Shown: positions 35,668 to 45,203 of the stretch, in pieces | Numbering within the stretch: position 1 is the first letter of the stretch | Layout of the letters: each line of letters begins with the position of its first letter | Assembly: GCF_963676285.1 (NCBI RefSeq) | Contig: NZ_OY781063.1 | Span: forward strand, 744,001-808,000 | Length of the DNA: 64,000 bases | Direction of reading: 5' to 3' | Source of the DNA: an uncultured Sphaerochaeta sp. | GTDB lineage: Bacteria > Spirochaetota > Spirochaetia > Sphaerochaetales > Sphaerochaetaceae | Notes under the pieces: generated by a model | Database searches by the model: none | The model's input: only the letters and a program-made list of their open reading frames with translations | Told to the model about the DNA's origin: nothing | Program-made: the position numbers and the translations under genes

Positions 35668-36534
35668 ATGAACAGACGATGGACACACAAGGCTCGGCCT
35701 TACTTACTCATACTCCCAGCTTTGATCTTGACGATGGTTTTCAGCTATCGTCCTTTTCTTGTAACCATCCTCAACAGTTTTCATACCGTATCAATCATGG
35801 GAGAGAGACTCAAGTTTGTTGGGCTGGAAAACTATTCCCGGCTCTTTGCCAGTCAATCCTTTCAGGACAGCTTGTCAAACACACTCCGGTTTACGCTTTT
35901 TTTTGTCCCGGCAAATATGTTTCTTTGTCTTTCTGCAGCCCTGCTTGCAAACAGGAAAGGAAAGCTTGCTACCTTGAACCAGGTATTCTTCTTCCTTCCC
36001 CTTGCAGTCGGGCTCTCCTCTGCCATGATGATTTTCAAGATGATCTTCAATCCCTCGCTTGGTATCGTGAATCATTTACTTGGAACCAGTATCCAATGGT
36101 TCAACAACCCAAAGGCTGCAATGGCTCTCTTGGTCATCGCAGGGGTATACCTTGATTTTGGGTTCAACTTCTTGTTGTTCCATGCCGCTCTTCGCAATGT
36201 CCCCAAGGATTTGATCGAAGTTGCCCAGATTGAGGGTGCTTCACCCTTTCAAACCTTCCGCTACCTTATTTTTCCTCTGATCGGACCAACCGTGGTATTC
36301 GTTTTGATCACCAATATCAAGGATGCCATGCTTATCTCATCCCCTGTTCTCATCCTTACCGAAGGGGGACCGTTTCGCTCAACACAGACTCTGGTCTACC
36401 AGATGTATCTTGAAGGTTTCAAGAGCGGGAACTATGCAGTGGGCTCCTCCATTGCAACGGTAGTCTTCCTCTTAACCTTCAGCATCCTCCTTATCTTGAT
36501 GCACTTACAACGAAGGAGGGTATACTACCAATGA
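35668..36534 (+). CDS. Carbohydrate ABC transporter permease, MalF-like
   Basis: A 288-residue six-helix permease with the EAA loop IEVAQIEGASPFQTFRYLIF. It begins MNRRWTHKARPYLLILPALI. Likely the first subunit of a sugar importer related to UgpA/LacF. The stop overlaps the next permease start (ATGA). Confidence 0.9.
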   Translation: MNRRWTHKARPYLLILPALILTMVFSYRPFLVTILNSFHTVSIMGERLKFVGLENYSRLFASQSFQDSLSNTLRFTLFFVPANMFLCLSAALLANRKGKLATLNQVFFFLPLAVGLSSAMMIFKMIFNPSLGIVNHLLGTSIQWFNNPKAAMALLVIAGVYLDFGFNFLLFHAALRNVPKDLIEVAQIEGASPFQTFRYLIFPLIGPTVVFVLITNIKDAMLISSPVLILTEGGPFRSTQTLVYQMYLEGFKSGNYAVGSSIATVVFLLTFSILLILMHLQRRRVYYQ

Positions 36535-37337
36535 GATTCATCAAAGCATGCATAGCGACCCTATTCTCACTAGTGGTGATATTCCCCATCATGTATACCA
36601 TCAGTGCGTCTTTCTTCACCTACGCAGACTTCACCTCAATCCCAGCAAAACTGCTACCATCCAGTTTTTATCTGGAGAACTATGTCCGTGCATTTGCTGA
36701 GACCAGTTTGGCACGCTTCCTCGCAAACTCATTTTTAACAGCAACAGGGGGCATGCTGCTCAGGATGGCAATCAGTATTGGGGCAGCATATGCATTCACA
36801 TTTTTCACGTTCAAGGGAAGGGACCTGCTATTCTTTGTCGTCATCGCAACCATGTTGCTCCCATCTGATGCCTTGATCCTTGCCAACTACTCAACCATCA
36901 GGACACTGGGCCTTACCGATACCTATTTGGGGATTATCAGCACCAAACTGCTTAGCCCAACCCATATATTCATGTTACGCCAATACTTCAAGACCATGAG
37001 CAGGGAGTACCGTGAGGCAGCCCTTATAGAGGGATGCAGCGATGCTCGGTTTATCACCACCCTCCTGCTCCCAATCAGCAAGGCTGTAGTCATTACCTTG
37101 GGTATCCACAGCTTCAGCAACATTTTCAATGACTATCTCTGGCCTCTTCTGGTTACCAACAAGGAGGGAATGAGAACCGTGCAAGTAGGACTCACGATGC
37201 TTGGTTTCAGTGAGAACCTCGACTACGGTCCTCAGTTTGCTGCCATTGCCCTTCTTATGATTCCGATTGTTATTGCATTCATCATAATGCATTCACCAAT
37301 ACAAAACAGCGTGAGTTCACGCTTCGCAGGGAGATAA
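36531..37337 (+). CDS. Carbohydrate ABC transporter permease, MalG-like
   Basis: A 268-residue six-helix permease with the EAA loop REAALIEGCSDARFITTLLL. Overlaps the upstream permease by four bases. The following substrate-binding protein begins four bases after its stop. Confidence 0.9.
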   Translation: MRFIKACIATLFSLVVIFPIMYTISASFFTYADFTSIPAKLLPSSFYLENYVRAFAETSLARFLANSFLTATGGMLLRMAISIGAAYAFTFFTFKGRDLLFFVVIATMLLPSDALILANYSTIRTLGLTDTYLGIISTKLLSPTHIFMLRQYFKTMSREYREAALIEGCSDARFITTLLLPISKAVVITLGIHSFSNIFNDYLWPLLVTNKEGMRTVQVGLTMLGFSENLDYGPQFAAIALLMIPIVIAFIIMHSPIQNSVSSRFAGR

Positions 37338-37341
37338 TACC

Positions 37342-38685
37342 ATGAAACGATTACTAGCTTTGTTACTGCTTGTCATGTTGGCTACCCAGGGGCTTTTCGC
37401 TCTTGGTCAGGAGGAGGCCCCAGAGGCCGGAGTGTCCACCCTTACCTGGTGGCATTATGGAAGTGGACTTGCTGGAAAAGCAGTTGATTCCATTGTGCAG
37501 GAGTTCAACGAAACCGTTGGGAAGGAGAAAAACATCCAGGTCAATGCAGTCTTCCAGGGAAAGGCAAACGATGTTCTTACGAAGACCAAGGCCATCTTAC
37601 AATCAGGAAGCACGAAGGACCTGCCCGATCTGGCCCAGTTTGATGGATCGGCTGTGTTGGATATCCGAGATGTGCCTTCCCTGATTCCTATGGAAGATCT
37701 GGCAGTACAGGATGGGTATGACCTTACCCAACTCCTCGAGGCCGCCCGTCTCTCGGTAACCTATAGGAATAAGATGATAGCCATGCCATTCAACAGCTCA
37801 ACCATTCTTCTTTACTACAACAAGACCGCATTTGAGGAAGCTGGCATAACTACCCCTCCAACAACCCTGGCGGAACTTGGCAATGTTGCCAAGGCACTGG
37901 TGCAGAAAGACGCAAAAGGAAACATCACCCGCTATGGGTTTGCAAATGTCCCAACCACCTATGAGTTGATCGTGTGGCTCGGGCAACAGAATGGATTGAG
38001 TTATATCACCGACAATGAAAATGGACACCTCGGCAACCCTACAAAGGTACTCTTTGATGAGAATGGGACCATGGTGAACTTCCTCACCCGATGGAAAGAG
38101 CTCTACGCCACAGGAGCGGTAGAAAATCTTACCAGCGATGTGAACGGAGCCTTCGCCAGTGGCCGTGTTGCCATGATCGTCGCATCCACCAGCAAGCTTA
38201 CCACCATCCACTCCATGGTTGCTGACCGGTTTGAGGTAGGAGTTGCCAACTTCCCGGCTGTCGATGAACAGGCAACAGGAGGGGTGAATGTAGGAGGTGG
38301 TGCCATCTATGCGTTTGACAATCAGTCAGGCAACGGAGATGCTGCGTGGGAATTCGTTAAGTTCGCAACCAGCCCTGAGCAACAGTTCAATTGGCATATT
38401 GCAACCGGGTACTTCCCGGTCCACCATGACACGTACTCCATGGATGCTTTCCAGAAGCATATCGAAGAGAATCCTCACTACAGGGTAGCCATAGAGCAAC
38501 TGATGGAGAGCAATCCCAAAATGCAGGGGATTTGGGTACCCAGTGCTTATCAGATCTACTATGCATTCCAGAGTGGAATACTCAGGATGCTGGAAGATGA
38601 CCTCTCTCCCGAGGAGACCAGCAAGGCCCTTGCACAAGAAATCAATGGGTATTTTGAAGAGTACCTAAGGATGCAGGGAGAATAA
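37342..38685 (+). CDS. Carbohydrate ABC transporter substrate-binding protein
   Basis: A 447-residue type II binding protein of the UgpB/MalE class. The signal peptide is MKRLLALLLLVMLATQGLFAL. The mature protein has TLTWWHYGSGLAGKAVDSIV, PDLAQFDGSAVLDI and the C-terminal aromatic region. No ATP-binding gene is in the operon, so the importer probably uses a shared MsmX/UgpC-type ATPase encoded elsewhere. Confidence 0.9.
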   Translation: MKRLLALLLLVMLATQGLFALGQEEAPEAGVSTLTWWHYGSGLAGKAVDSIVQEFNETVGKEKNIQVNAVFQGKANDVLTKTKAILQSGSTKDLPDLAQFDGSAVLDIRDVPSLIPMEDLAVQDGYDLTQLLEAARLSVTYRNKMIAMPFNSSTILLYYNKTAFEEAGITTPPTTLAELGNVAKALVQKDAKGNITRYGFANVPTTYELIVWLGQQNGLSYITDNENGHLGNPTKVLFDENGTMVNFLTRWKELYATGAVENLTSDVNGAFASGRVAMIVASTSKLTTIHSMVADRFEVGVANFPAVDEQATGGVNVGGGAIYAFDNQSGNGDAAWEFVKFATSPEQQFNWHIATGYFPVHHDTYSMDAFQKHIEENPHYRVAIEQLMESNPKMQGIWVPSAYQIYYAFQSGILRMLEDDLSPEETSKALAQEINGYFEEYLRMQGE

Positions 38686-38696
38686 CAAAAAAAATT

Positions 38697-38728
38697 GGCT
38701 GTTTCCTGTTATAGGAAGCAGCCTTTTC
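38697..38728 (+). terminator. Terminator of the ABC sugar operon
   Basis: GGCTGTTTCCT/AGGAAGCAGCC forms an 11-bp stem with one mismatch and a 5-base loop, followed by TTTTCTC. Confidence 0.8.
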
Positions 38729-38732
38729 TCAT

Positions 38733-39182
38733 TTACGATAGTTCCTTGAACCTACATCGTTCGCGGAAGGTGCAATTCTTGCACATCAAGCCGGGGCATT
38801 GCTGGAAGTCATCATTGGTTTCCAGCTGCTGTACATGCCAGGTAAGATCAGAGACACGTTTTTCCAGTGCAGCTTGTCTCTCCAGGGCTTCACTAAGTTT
38901 GCTGCGGTATTGTTTAAGCAACTCATTACGACGCTTCTCTCCAGTTGCATCATCACTGCCCATAAGGATAATGGAACGAATCTCATTCAGAGAAAAGTCC
39001 AATTCCTTCAACTCTGCGATTCTATTTAGATACACCACATCTGCATCGGTATAGTAGCGCTGACCACCTTCTGAACGGGAGTTGGTTTTCAGCAACCCCA
39101 GGGACTCATAGTATCTGATGGTCCGTGCGGTAACATTGCATTTTCTAGCCAATTCTCCGATTCGATAGGTATTTTCCTGCAT
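38733..39182 (-). CDS. MerR family transcriptional regulator
   Basis: A 149-residue regulator with the MerR helix-turn-helix (YRIGELARKCNVTARTIRYY) and a coiled-coil dimerisation helix. The C-terminus carries a Cys cluster CPGLMCKNCTFRERC that could bind a metal or an iron-sulphur cluster, as in SoxR-like proteins. It is divergent from radC with 68 bases between start codons; the region contains the direct repeat AGCTCAA twice, a possible binding site. Target unknown. Confidence 0.85.
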   Translation of the reverse strand: MQENTYRIGELARKCNVTARTIRYYESLGLLKTNSRSEGGQRYYTDADVVYLNRIAELKELDFSLNEIRSIILMGSDDATGEKRRNELLKQYRSKLSEALERQAALEKRVSDLTWHVQQLETNDDFQQCPGLMCKNCTFRERCRFKELS

Positions 39183-39250
39183 GCCTTAGTTGTACCATAG
39201 CTCAACCTCAGAGCTCAAGCAAACAACAGGCTTTTGCATCTTAACAGAGT

Positions 39251-39934
39251 ATGAAATACCAAATAAACCAACAAAACGAACGACGAATCAAGGAGATGGC
39301 TGTCTGCGACCGGCCAAGGGAGCGGCTGATTCAGCGTGGGGCTGAGGCACTCAGTGACCAGGAACTTCTCTCCATCCTTATCGGGAGCGGGAATCGTGAC
39401 CGCCCGGTGAACGCGATAGCCAAGGATCTTCTGGATCTCTTGGACCGAAAGCCTATGGCCAACAATGAAGACCTGATGGCCATAGGAGGACTTGGTATGG
39501 CGAAGGCCACCCTCATAGGGGCAGCCCTGGAGCTTGGAAGGAGAAGGCTCCCTGCCAAACGCAGGCAAATTTCCACTCCAGGAGACATCTTTCCCCTGAT
39601 CAGGCACTATGCAGGACGTATGCAGGAACACTTCCTGAGTATCTGTTTGAACGGAGCCCATGAGGTACTCTCGGTGAATGTATGCTCCATAGGATTGGTA
39701 AACCGTACACTCGTACATCCAAGGGAAGTCTTCGGGGAAGCAGTACGTCAGCGTGCCACGGCCATCCTGGTAGCCCATAATCACCCCAGTGGCAATCTTG
39801 AGCCAAGTATTGAGGACAAGGATGTTACGAGGAGGCTGAAGCAAGCAGGGGATATTCTGGGTATTAAGGTACTGGATCATTTAATTTTCAGCGAAGAGGG
39901 GTATTTATCCATGCTGGAAGGTAATCTGTTCTAA
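39251..39934 (+). CDS. radC: RadC family protein (JAB/MPN-domain protein)
   Basis: A 227-residue RadC with the N-terminal helix-hairpin-helix-like region and C-terminal JAMM metalloprotease-like domain (AHNHPSGNLEPS with the His-x-His and Asp motif). Cellular role is unsettled. The last 211 bases of the gene and its terminator recur at 61903-62208. The 3' part of this intact copy may therefore derive from the island rather than the chromosome. No ribosome site is clear upstream of the ATG. Confidence 0.92.
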   Translation: MKYQINQQNERRIKEMAVCDRPRERLIQRGAEALSDQELLSILIGSGNRDRPVNAIAKDLLDLLDRKPMANNEDLMAIGGLGMAKATLIGAALELGRRRLPAKRRQISTPGDIFPLIRHYAGRMQEHFLSICLNGAHEVLSVNVCSIGLVNRTLVHPREVFGEAVRQRATAILVAHNHPSGNLEPSIEDKDVTRRLKQAGDILGIKVLDHLIFSEEGYLSMLEGNLF

Positions 39935-40029
39935 AGAAGAAATGAAAACTACCAGGTGCAAGCTCCTTTCGGTTGCCACAAAACCAAATTCTCTCTACTG
40001 GTTTTTGGCTTGCACCTGGTTTTCTTATT
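39724..40029 (+). repeat. Left radC 3'-end direct repeat (306 bp) flanking the island
   Basis: Covers the end of radC and its terminator hairpin. The copy at 61903-62208 has the same length with no indels and about 15 base differences by hand alignment. Almost all coding changes are synonymous, so the two came from diverged alleles and not from a recent duplication. Confidence 0.85.
39951..40027 (+). terminator. Long imperfect hairpin after radC
   Basis: ACCAGGTGCAAGC at 39951-39963 pairs with GCTTGCACCTGGT at 40010-40022, enclosing 46 bases with further internal complementarity, followed by TTTTCTT. It is duplicated with a single change in the right repeat, so it moved or was kept with the gene end. 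Confidence 0.75.
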
Positions 40030-40154
40030 AGTGATCATGAAGGAACAAGAATTCATAACCTGATATTTGCAGCAACTTATTGGGAACGGGATACAAGACT
40101 TGATGGAGTTAAAAACCTGTATGGTCGCAGCCAATGAAAAAGTGTCTGTAAATC

Positions 40155-41027
40155 GTGCTCATAGCCACAAGAAAGTGTCTTCTATTACACACAAATAGCA
40201 TACCGTTCCTGGATGAGATCTGCTCCTATACACTTGCCAAGGTGATGACCAACGGTACCCTTTTTTTCGAGCAAGTCAGGCAGTTATGCGAGAAGGACAA
40301 GGGCCAGTTGCTGGTGGGCAAATCGCTGGACGGATACCCTACAGTCCACTACGAACAGGCAGAGCATACCCACCTCTAGGACACACTGGTGTATCTGCAC
40401 GAAGAGCTGGGACTGCAGTACATCAACCAGAACTTCATCATGGAGGACACCGGATGCACACAAGCCAATTATGAGGAGTTGGACTGTCAGATGGAGAAGT
40501 GCACCGCCTATGTGCTTAAGCATCGGGACGATTTGTTTTGGAGCATGCTCAGCAAAGAGCAATTCGGTTACGCGTATCTGTCCACAGGACCCGATTGGGA
40601 CTGCACCGGCCACTGCGGAAGCGGAGCCATGCCCGCCCTCTCGGTGGACGGAAGGATCTATCCGTGCATCAGATGGCTGCCCCATACCTAGGTCGACAAG
40701 GCAGATTTCATCGTAGTGACCGCCGAGGAAGGGTTCACCAACAAGGAGAACTTTTTGAAGGTTCGCGAGGATACTTACCGTTCCAATTGTTCTCTTGATG
40801 AGAAGAGCAGGACCTGCAAGGTGGAAAATGCCTGTTCATACTGCATCGAAGGTTGCTATTCGGAGTTCGGCGAATTCAGGCGGACGACCTACATCTGCGA
40901 GATAACCAAGCTGCTGGTCAAATGGGCCAGAAGGTATTGGGATGAGTACAACCGGCTTGAGGGGTTGGAACCGATCGACTGGGCTGTTGAGGCCAGGGAG
41001 AAAGAGAACCGGCATGGGATTGGGTGA
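40155..41027 (+). pseudogene. Truncated radical SAM/SPASM peptide maturase
   Basis: One reading frame with two in-frame TAG codons (40377-40379 and 40689-40691). The readable part begins inside a radical SAM barrel (VMTNGTLFFEQVRQ, VGKSLDGYPTVHYEQ) and continues into a SPASM-type Cys region (DWDCTGHCGSGAMPALSVDG, then RIYPC and ACSYCIEGCYSEFG). The SAM-cluster CxxxCxxC part is missing, so the gene is cut off on the left close to the island edge. It resembles maturases of the CXXX-repeat peptide family, but that assignment is tentative. No intact substrate gene was found. Confidence 0.7.
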
Positions 41028-41213
41028 GGACGTGAAAAAGGGAGGAATCATTTAAAATCATCAGATATTGAGAATAAAGGCACTTATTGGAGGCAATCAG
41101 GATTCTTTACATTGGTTTTCTGATGCAATCACTGCTATGACATAGCAATTCGGGGGCCATCCCCCCACTACACCCCCTTCAATGGTTGAATAGGTAAATC
41201 GTTGAATGGATCA

Positions 41214-44200
41214 TCAAAAAGCCCGTACAGGCCTGACCTTGTTTACGTTGCTCCGACTACTGCTGCCCTGACCCCAATGGCCGAAATAGTGGCTCCACGC
41301 ATAGTTCGCACTATCCTCCGAGGAACTCCAGTAGGTGGACCAATTAAAACCACCCAGACTCTTACGATAGAGATTCTGGTACATTAGGTTCAGCTCATCC
41401 TTGCTCGGAAGGAACCAATCGTCATGCCCTCCCCCTTGATAATCAGCACACACCTTAGCTGCATACTGTGCTGTTGTTGTGCTTCCACTAGAATCACTAT
41501 AAGCAGAACTCCCCATTGCAGCAACCAACGCTTGCGTGTTTGCCTTCCCACTTCCTATCCCTGTTTCAGTACCTCCTACAGCTAGGTTATTCCCTTCTGG
41601 TCGATAATACCCAAAGATAGAATATGGATCGTCAGCACTGCCACTCCACCCTGAAGGGGCTGCCTCCAGATACCTCCATCCATCGCTGTATGAATCCTTT
41701 TCGTAAAATATCAACCCTCCAGAAGGCCCAATCACACCAATACCAAAAGGAACCCACTTTGCGTATAGTGTCATGGATGTAGTCACAACATCGGCTGTAA
41801 AAACATATTGAAGTGTATATGAACTGTCCTTATACCAACCATAAAAAGAATAGCCACTTCTCACTGGAGGTGTCGGTTCAGACAGCTTCCTTCCGCTTCC
41901 AACTTCGATCGCTGGTATCCCGCTTCCTCCGCGGCTGTCAAAACTAACCAAGTGAAGAGGCACCCATTTTGCAAATAAAGTCATGCTTGTTGTTACCTTG
42001 TTCGAAGAAAAATCCCACAGGCTTTGATAATTGATCTCCCTATACCAACCATCAAACGCATAACCATTTCTTACCGGAAGCGCTGGCTCAGATATCCTAT
42101 GGTCATAATAAACTCTGGTAATGGAGGAAACAAATGAGCCTCCTTGACTATCAAAGGTTACTGTTGAGTGCGGATACCACTTCGCAAACAATGTCATGGA
42201 GGCAACCACTACATCGACATCAAAATTGTAACCATCTGTACAGGCACTATCCTTATACCATCCCCCAAAAGTATAACCATATCTATAAGTTTTTGATGGT
42301 TCCTTTATTGTATCGCCATAAATAACATCAGTAATGGGAGGAACCTCGATTCCACCTTGGCTATCAAATGTTACAGTCGAAGGGGGAATCCATTTTGCAA
42401 ATAAGGTCATGGAAGAAGTTATGATATCAGTGGTAAAGTAATATCGTTGAGTATAAGAAGTATCCTTGTACCAGCCATCAAACACATGCTTGTCTTTTGT
42501 GGGGGACACAGGTTCAGATATTTTTGCACCATAAAGTAAATTTCCTATCGATGAAACAGGAGATCCATCTCGGCTGTCAAACACCACAGAATAGTGAGCA
42601 ATAGCCCACTTGGCATAAAGGGTGACATCCGAATCAACGATATCATTATCAAAGTCCCATGCTTCATCATACGTTGCTGTCTTATACCAGCCTACAAAAG
42701 TGTAACCAGCTTTTACCGGTGGCGTGGCTGGCTCATCTATCTTTTCCCCGTGCAATACATTGATCAATGAGGAAACTGCATTCCCTTCTTGGCTAGCAAA
42801 AGTCACAGTATGTGCGACCAGCCATTTTGCATAGAGCGTCAGGTCATTAGTTACTGTTTGAGTAGGGAGATCCCATTCATCTCCATACGCATTATCACTA
42901 TACCATCCATCGAATATGTAGCCTTCTTTCGTTGGGGAAGCTAGCTCTCCAATTGTCGTCCCATACATTACACCTTCAATGGGCGGAATACTAGATCCTC
43001 CCAGGGTGTCAAACATCACAGAATGGAGCGAAATCCACTTCGCATACAAAGTCGTAATCGAGGTGATACTGTCCGAATCGAAATGCCATTCGGTAATACA
43101 AGAGCTTTCCTTGAACCATCCATCGAACACATATCCGCTTCTTGTTGGAGCTGTCGGTTCATTGATCCTTGAATCTGGTCTTAAGCCTTCTAAGGAAGAG
43201 ACAGAACTGCCGCCTTGGCTATTGAAACTTACGGTGTAGCCTGGTATCCATCTCGCATAAAGGATTGAGTTTTCGCTCTTGTCCCAGACTTTAACACTTT
43301 CCATCGTGGAAGAATAATATTGGATACCCCCATCAATTTGGTCATAGTATCCTTCGAAGAAGAATCCATCCTTTGTCGGAGCAACAGCGAAAGTCATTGG
43401 AGAATCATAGGTTGCAATTATTGAATCTGAGCCACCTTCCCCTTTCAGTTTATCCAGTAAGACGGTGTACTCTTCAGCAATCCACTTCGCATAGAGCGTG
43501 AGCTCGGCATCTGTTTCATACTCCTCATCAGGAGCATAACCAGTTCCAAATCCATCTGCCTGGGTATTCCAACCAGAGAAAGAGTAACCTTCCTTTGCAA
43601 AACCATTATTGTTTCTGGCCAATACGAGGTTGATTCCGTGGTTTTTCGATTGTACATCAGGAACCGTACCACTAGTGGCTCCATTGGCATGATACGTGAC
43701 GGAATACTTGCTCGCTGTCCACTTGGCATATAACGTCAATGCAACATCCGTTGTGTATGTGCTGCCCTCGGCATAATCAGTACCTGATCCATCTACCTCG
43801 GAGTTCCAACCAGCAAAACTGTATCCTGTACGTTGCAAATCTCCAGAGTTGGCTGCCAATTCAAGATCAATTCCATGCGTTTTCTCTTGGGTTAGAGGTA
43901 CTGTACCTTTGTCATTACCATTCCCATTATAGGTAACGAGGTATGTAGTTGCGTTCCACTTAGCATACAGAGTGATATCAGAAGCGAGCGTATCACTATT
44001 AAAATTCCATACTGATGTTAAGCCGGTATCCTTGAACCAGCCACTGAATTCATATCCGTTTTTTACAGGTGAAGGCGGCTCAACAATCCTTGTGCCCTTC
44101 AAGGCTTCTATCGCATTTACCGCACTTCCTCCTTGGCTGTCGAAATGCACTGTATATACAGGAATCTCATTGGTGCAGGACATAAACATGGTTAAAAACA

Positions 44201-44252
44201 GCCCAATCAACATCATGAGGATGATCGCTGTTACAATTGTGCTTTTTCTCAT
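41214..44252 (-). CDS. Lipoprotein with eleven InlB-type beta repeats and a DUF1566 domain
   Basis: A 1012-residue exported protein. The signal ends in a lipobox (FLTMFMSC), so it is membrane-anchored. Eleven repeats of about 70 residues follow, each with a YxVxFDSQGG start, a GYxFxGWYKD centre and an end such as TLYAKW or TLFAKW (Listeria-Bacteroides/InlB B type). The last 155 residues are a DUF1566/Lcl-like domain ending in YWSSSEDS and KVRPVRAF. Such proteins act at the surface, often in adhesion. Start ATG 44252 is chosen for the signal peptide; an in-frame ATG lies 20 codons upstream. Confidence 0.85.
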   Translation of the reverse strand: MRKSTIVTAIILMMLIGLFLTMFMSCTNEIPVYTVHFDSQGGSAVNAIEALKGTRIVEPPSPVKNGYEFSGWFKDTGLTSVWNFNSDTLASDITLYAKWNATTYLVTYNGNGNDKGTVPLTQEKTHGIDLELAANSGDLQRTGYSFAGWNSEVDGSGTDYAEGSTYTTDVALTLYAKWTASKYSVTYHANGATSGTVPDVQSKNHGINLVLARNNNGFAKEGYSFSGWNTQADGFGTGYAPDEEYETDAELTLYAKWIAEEYTVLLDKLKGEGGSDSIIATYDSPMTFAVAPTKDGFFFEGYYDQIDGGIQYYSSTMESVKVWDKSENSILYARWIPGYTVSFNSQGGSSVSSLEGLRPDSRINEPTAPTRSGYVFDGWFKESSCITEWHFDSDSITSITTLYAKWISLHSVMFDTLGGSSIPPIEGVMYGTTIGELASPTKEGYIFDGWYSDNAYGDEWDLPTQTVTNDLTLYAKWLVAHTVTFASQEGNAVSSLINVLHGEKIDEPATPPVKAGYTFVGWYKTATYDEAWDFDNDIVDSDVTLYAKWAIAHYSVVFDSRDGSPVSSIGNLLYGAKISEPVSPTKDKHVFDGWYKDTSYTQRYYFTTDIITSSMTLFAKWIPPSTVTFDSQGGIEVPPITDVIYGDTIKEPSKTYRYGYTFGGWYKDSACTDGYNFDVDVVVASMTLFAKWYPHSTVTFDSQGGSFVSSITRVYYDHRISEPALPVRNGYAFDGWYREINYQSLWDFSSNKVTTSMTLFAKWVPLHLVSFDSRGGSGIPAIEVGSGRKLSEPTPPVRSGYSFYGWYKDSSYTLQYVFTADVVTTSMTLYAKWVPFGIGVIGPSGGLIFYEKDSYSDGWRYLEAAPSGWSGSADDPYSIFGYYRPEGNNLAVGGTETGIGSGKANTQALVAAMGSSAYSDSSGSTTTAQYAAKVCADYQGGGHDDWFLPSKDELNLMYQNLYRKSLGGFNWSTYWSSSEDSANYAWSHYFGHWGQGSSSRSNVNKVRPVRAF

Positions 44253-44436
44253 CAAATGCCTTCTCTTCCAATTATTGCAAGCACAAATGTATGTCCAATC
44301 TTTCTTAATCATATCCCATCGACTATGCGATTACAATGAATTATTGCTCATGGTTATGTTCATGGTTATGTTCCCTGATCTATTTGGGGTTTAGCATATC
44401 TATACCATGAAAATAGTAATGATGATTCCTTCTTGG

Positions 44437-45126
44437 TTAATCATACTCTCTAAGAACTTTGCGCAGATGCCACCCTAGTCGTTGCTTGGAAAAAGCATCC
44501 ATCGCTCCTCCAGTGAGCATGGAGGAAAGGAAAGTTGGAACTTTTTGACCGGATATCTGCGAAAAATAGCATCCATGATTCTCATCAAATTGCTCTAATC
44601 CAAACTCCTTTTTATAAATACGACTTGCCAATGCGTTTGCCACAACAATTGCTCTTGGTGCAATACCTTCAAGAACTTCCTTGGTAATACATAATTGTTC
44701 TTGCCCAAAATTATTCAGTTCTTCCCCTTTTTCGAATATCAACTTCTTCAGCTCATCCTGAGATGTTTTCCTCACATAGAAAAGGTCCATATGATCCCAG
44801 GGCACACCTGATTTTTCCAACAGATCATCGAATGAATTGAAATATGGGTATTCTGCCCTCATTATGTTTTCAATCTCGAGTGCATCTTTCAGACTGAAAA
44901 TCTCTGACTTCGGGTATGAATAGAACTTTGCGACATCCAGTCCACTATACTTTTTTGAATCACGTAGACCTTTCTCGAATCCCTTCACAGAGAAGGATGG
45001 ATTGATCCCTATGTACAAGACTGCATCTATCTTGAATTCATCCAGGAAGAAAGGCATGAGGCCATTCAGATATTCATTCGAAGTCCTTTCCCAAAGACGC
45101 ATAAGCCGCTTGTTCACATCTTCCAT
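44437..45126 (-). CDS. Uracil-DNA glycosylase superfamily-like protein
   Basis: A 229-residue protein beginning MEDVNKRLMRLWERTS after GGAGGGG. The AVLYIGINPSFS segment has the GxNPS motif of the UDG superfamily active site, and the C-terminal ALASRIYKKEF...PTFLSSMLTGG region is compatible with the fold. The activating motif seen in classical UDG (HPS) is not obvious, so the activity is uncertain. It follows the GIY-YIG gene by 77 bases on the same strand. Confidence 0.5.
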   Translation of the reverse strand: MEDVNKRLMRLWERTSNEYLNGLMPFFLDEFKIDAVLYIGINPSFSVKGFEKGLRDSKKYSGLDVAKFYSYPKSEIFSLKDALEIENIMRAEYPYFNSFDDLLEKSGVPWDHMDLFYVRKTSQDELKKLIFEKGEELNNFGQEQLCITKEVLEGIAPRAIVVANALASRIYKKEFGLEQFDENHGCYFSQISGQKVPTFLSSMLTGGAMDAFSKQRLGWHLRKVLREYD

Positions 45127-45203
45127 GCTTCCCCTCCTACAGTATTTTAAACTCTGAAGATCAATCCAAATAAAAATATTCATTTGAATTGGGCTTCAAA
45201 TAC

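Noticed and set aside
40377..40691. Two in-frame TAG codons as possible pyrrolysine sites
   Set aside because: TAG serves as a normal stop in ptsH, holA and other genes here, no pyrrolysine genes are seen, and the gene lacks its N-terminal half.
41143..41170. G-run/C-run hairpin (GGGGGCCATCCCCCC) after the SAM pseudogene
   Set aside because: No T-run follows on either strand and the loop is too short for a convincing terminator.
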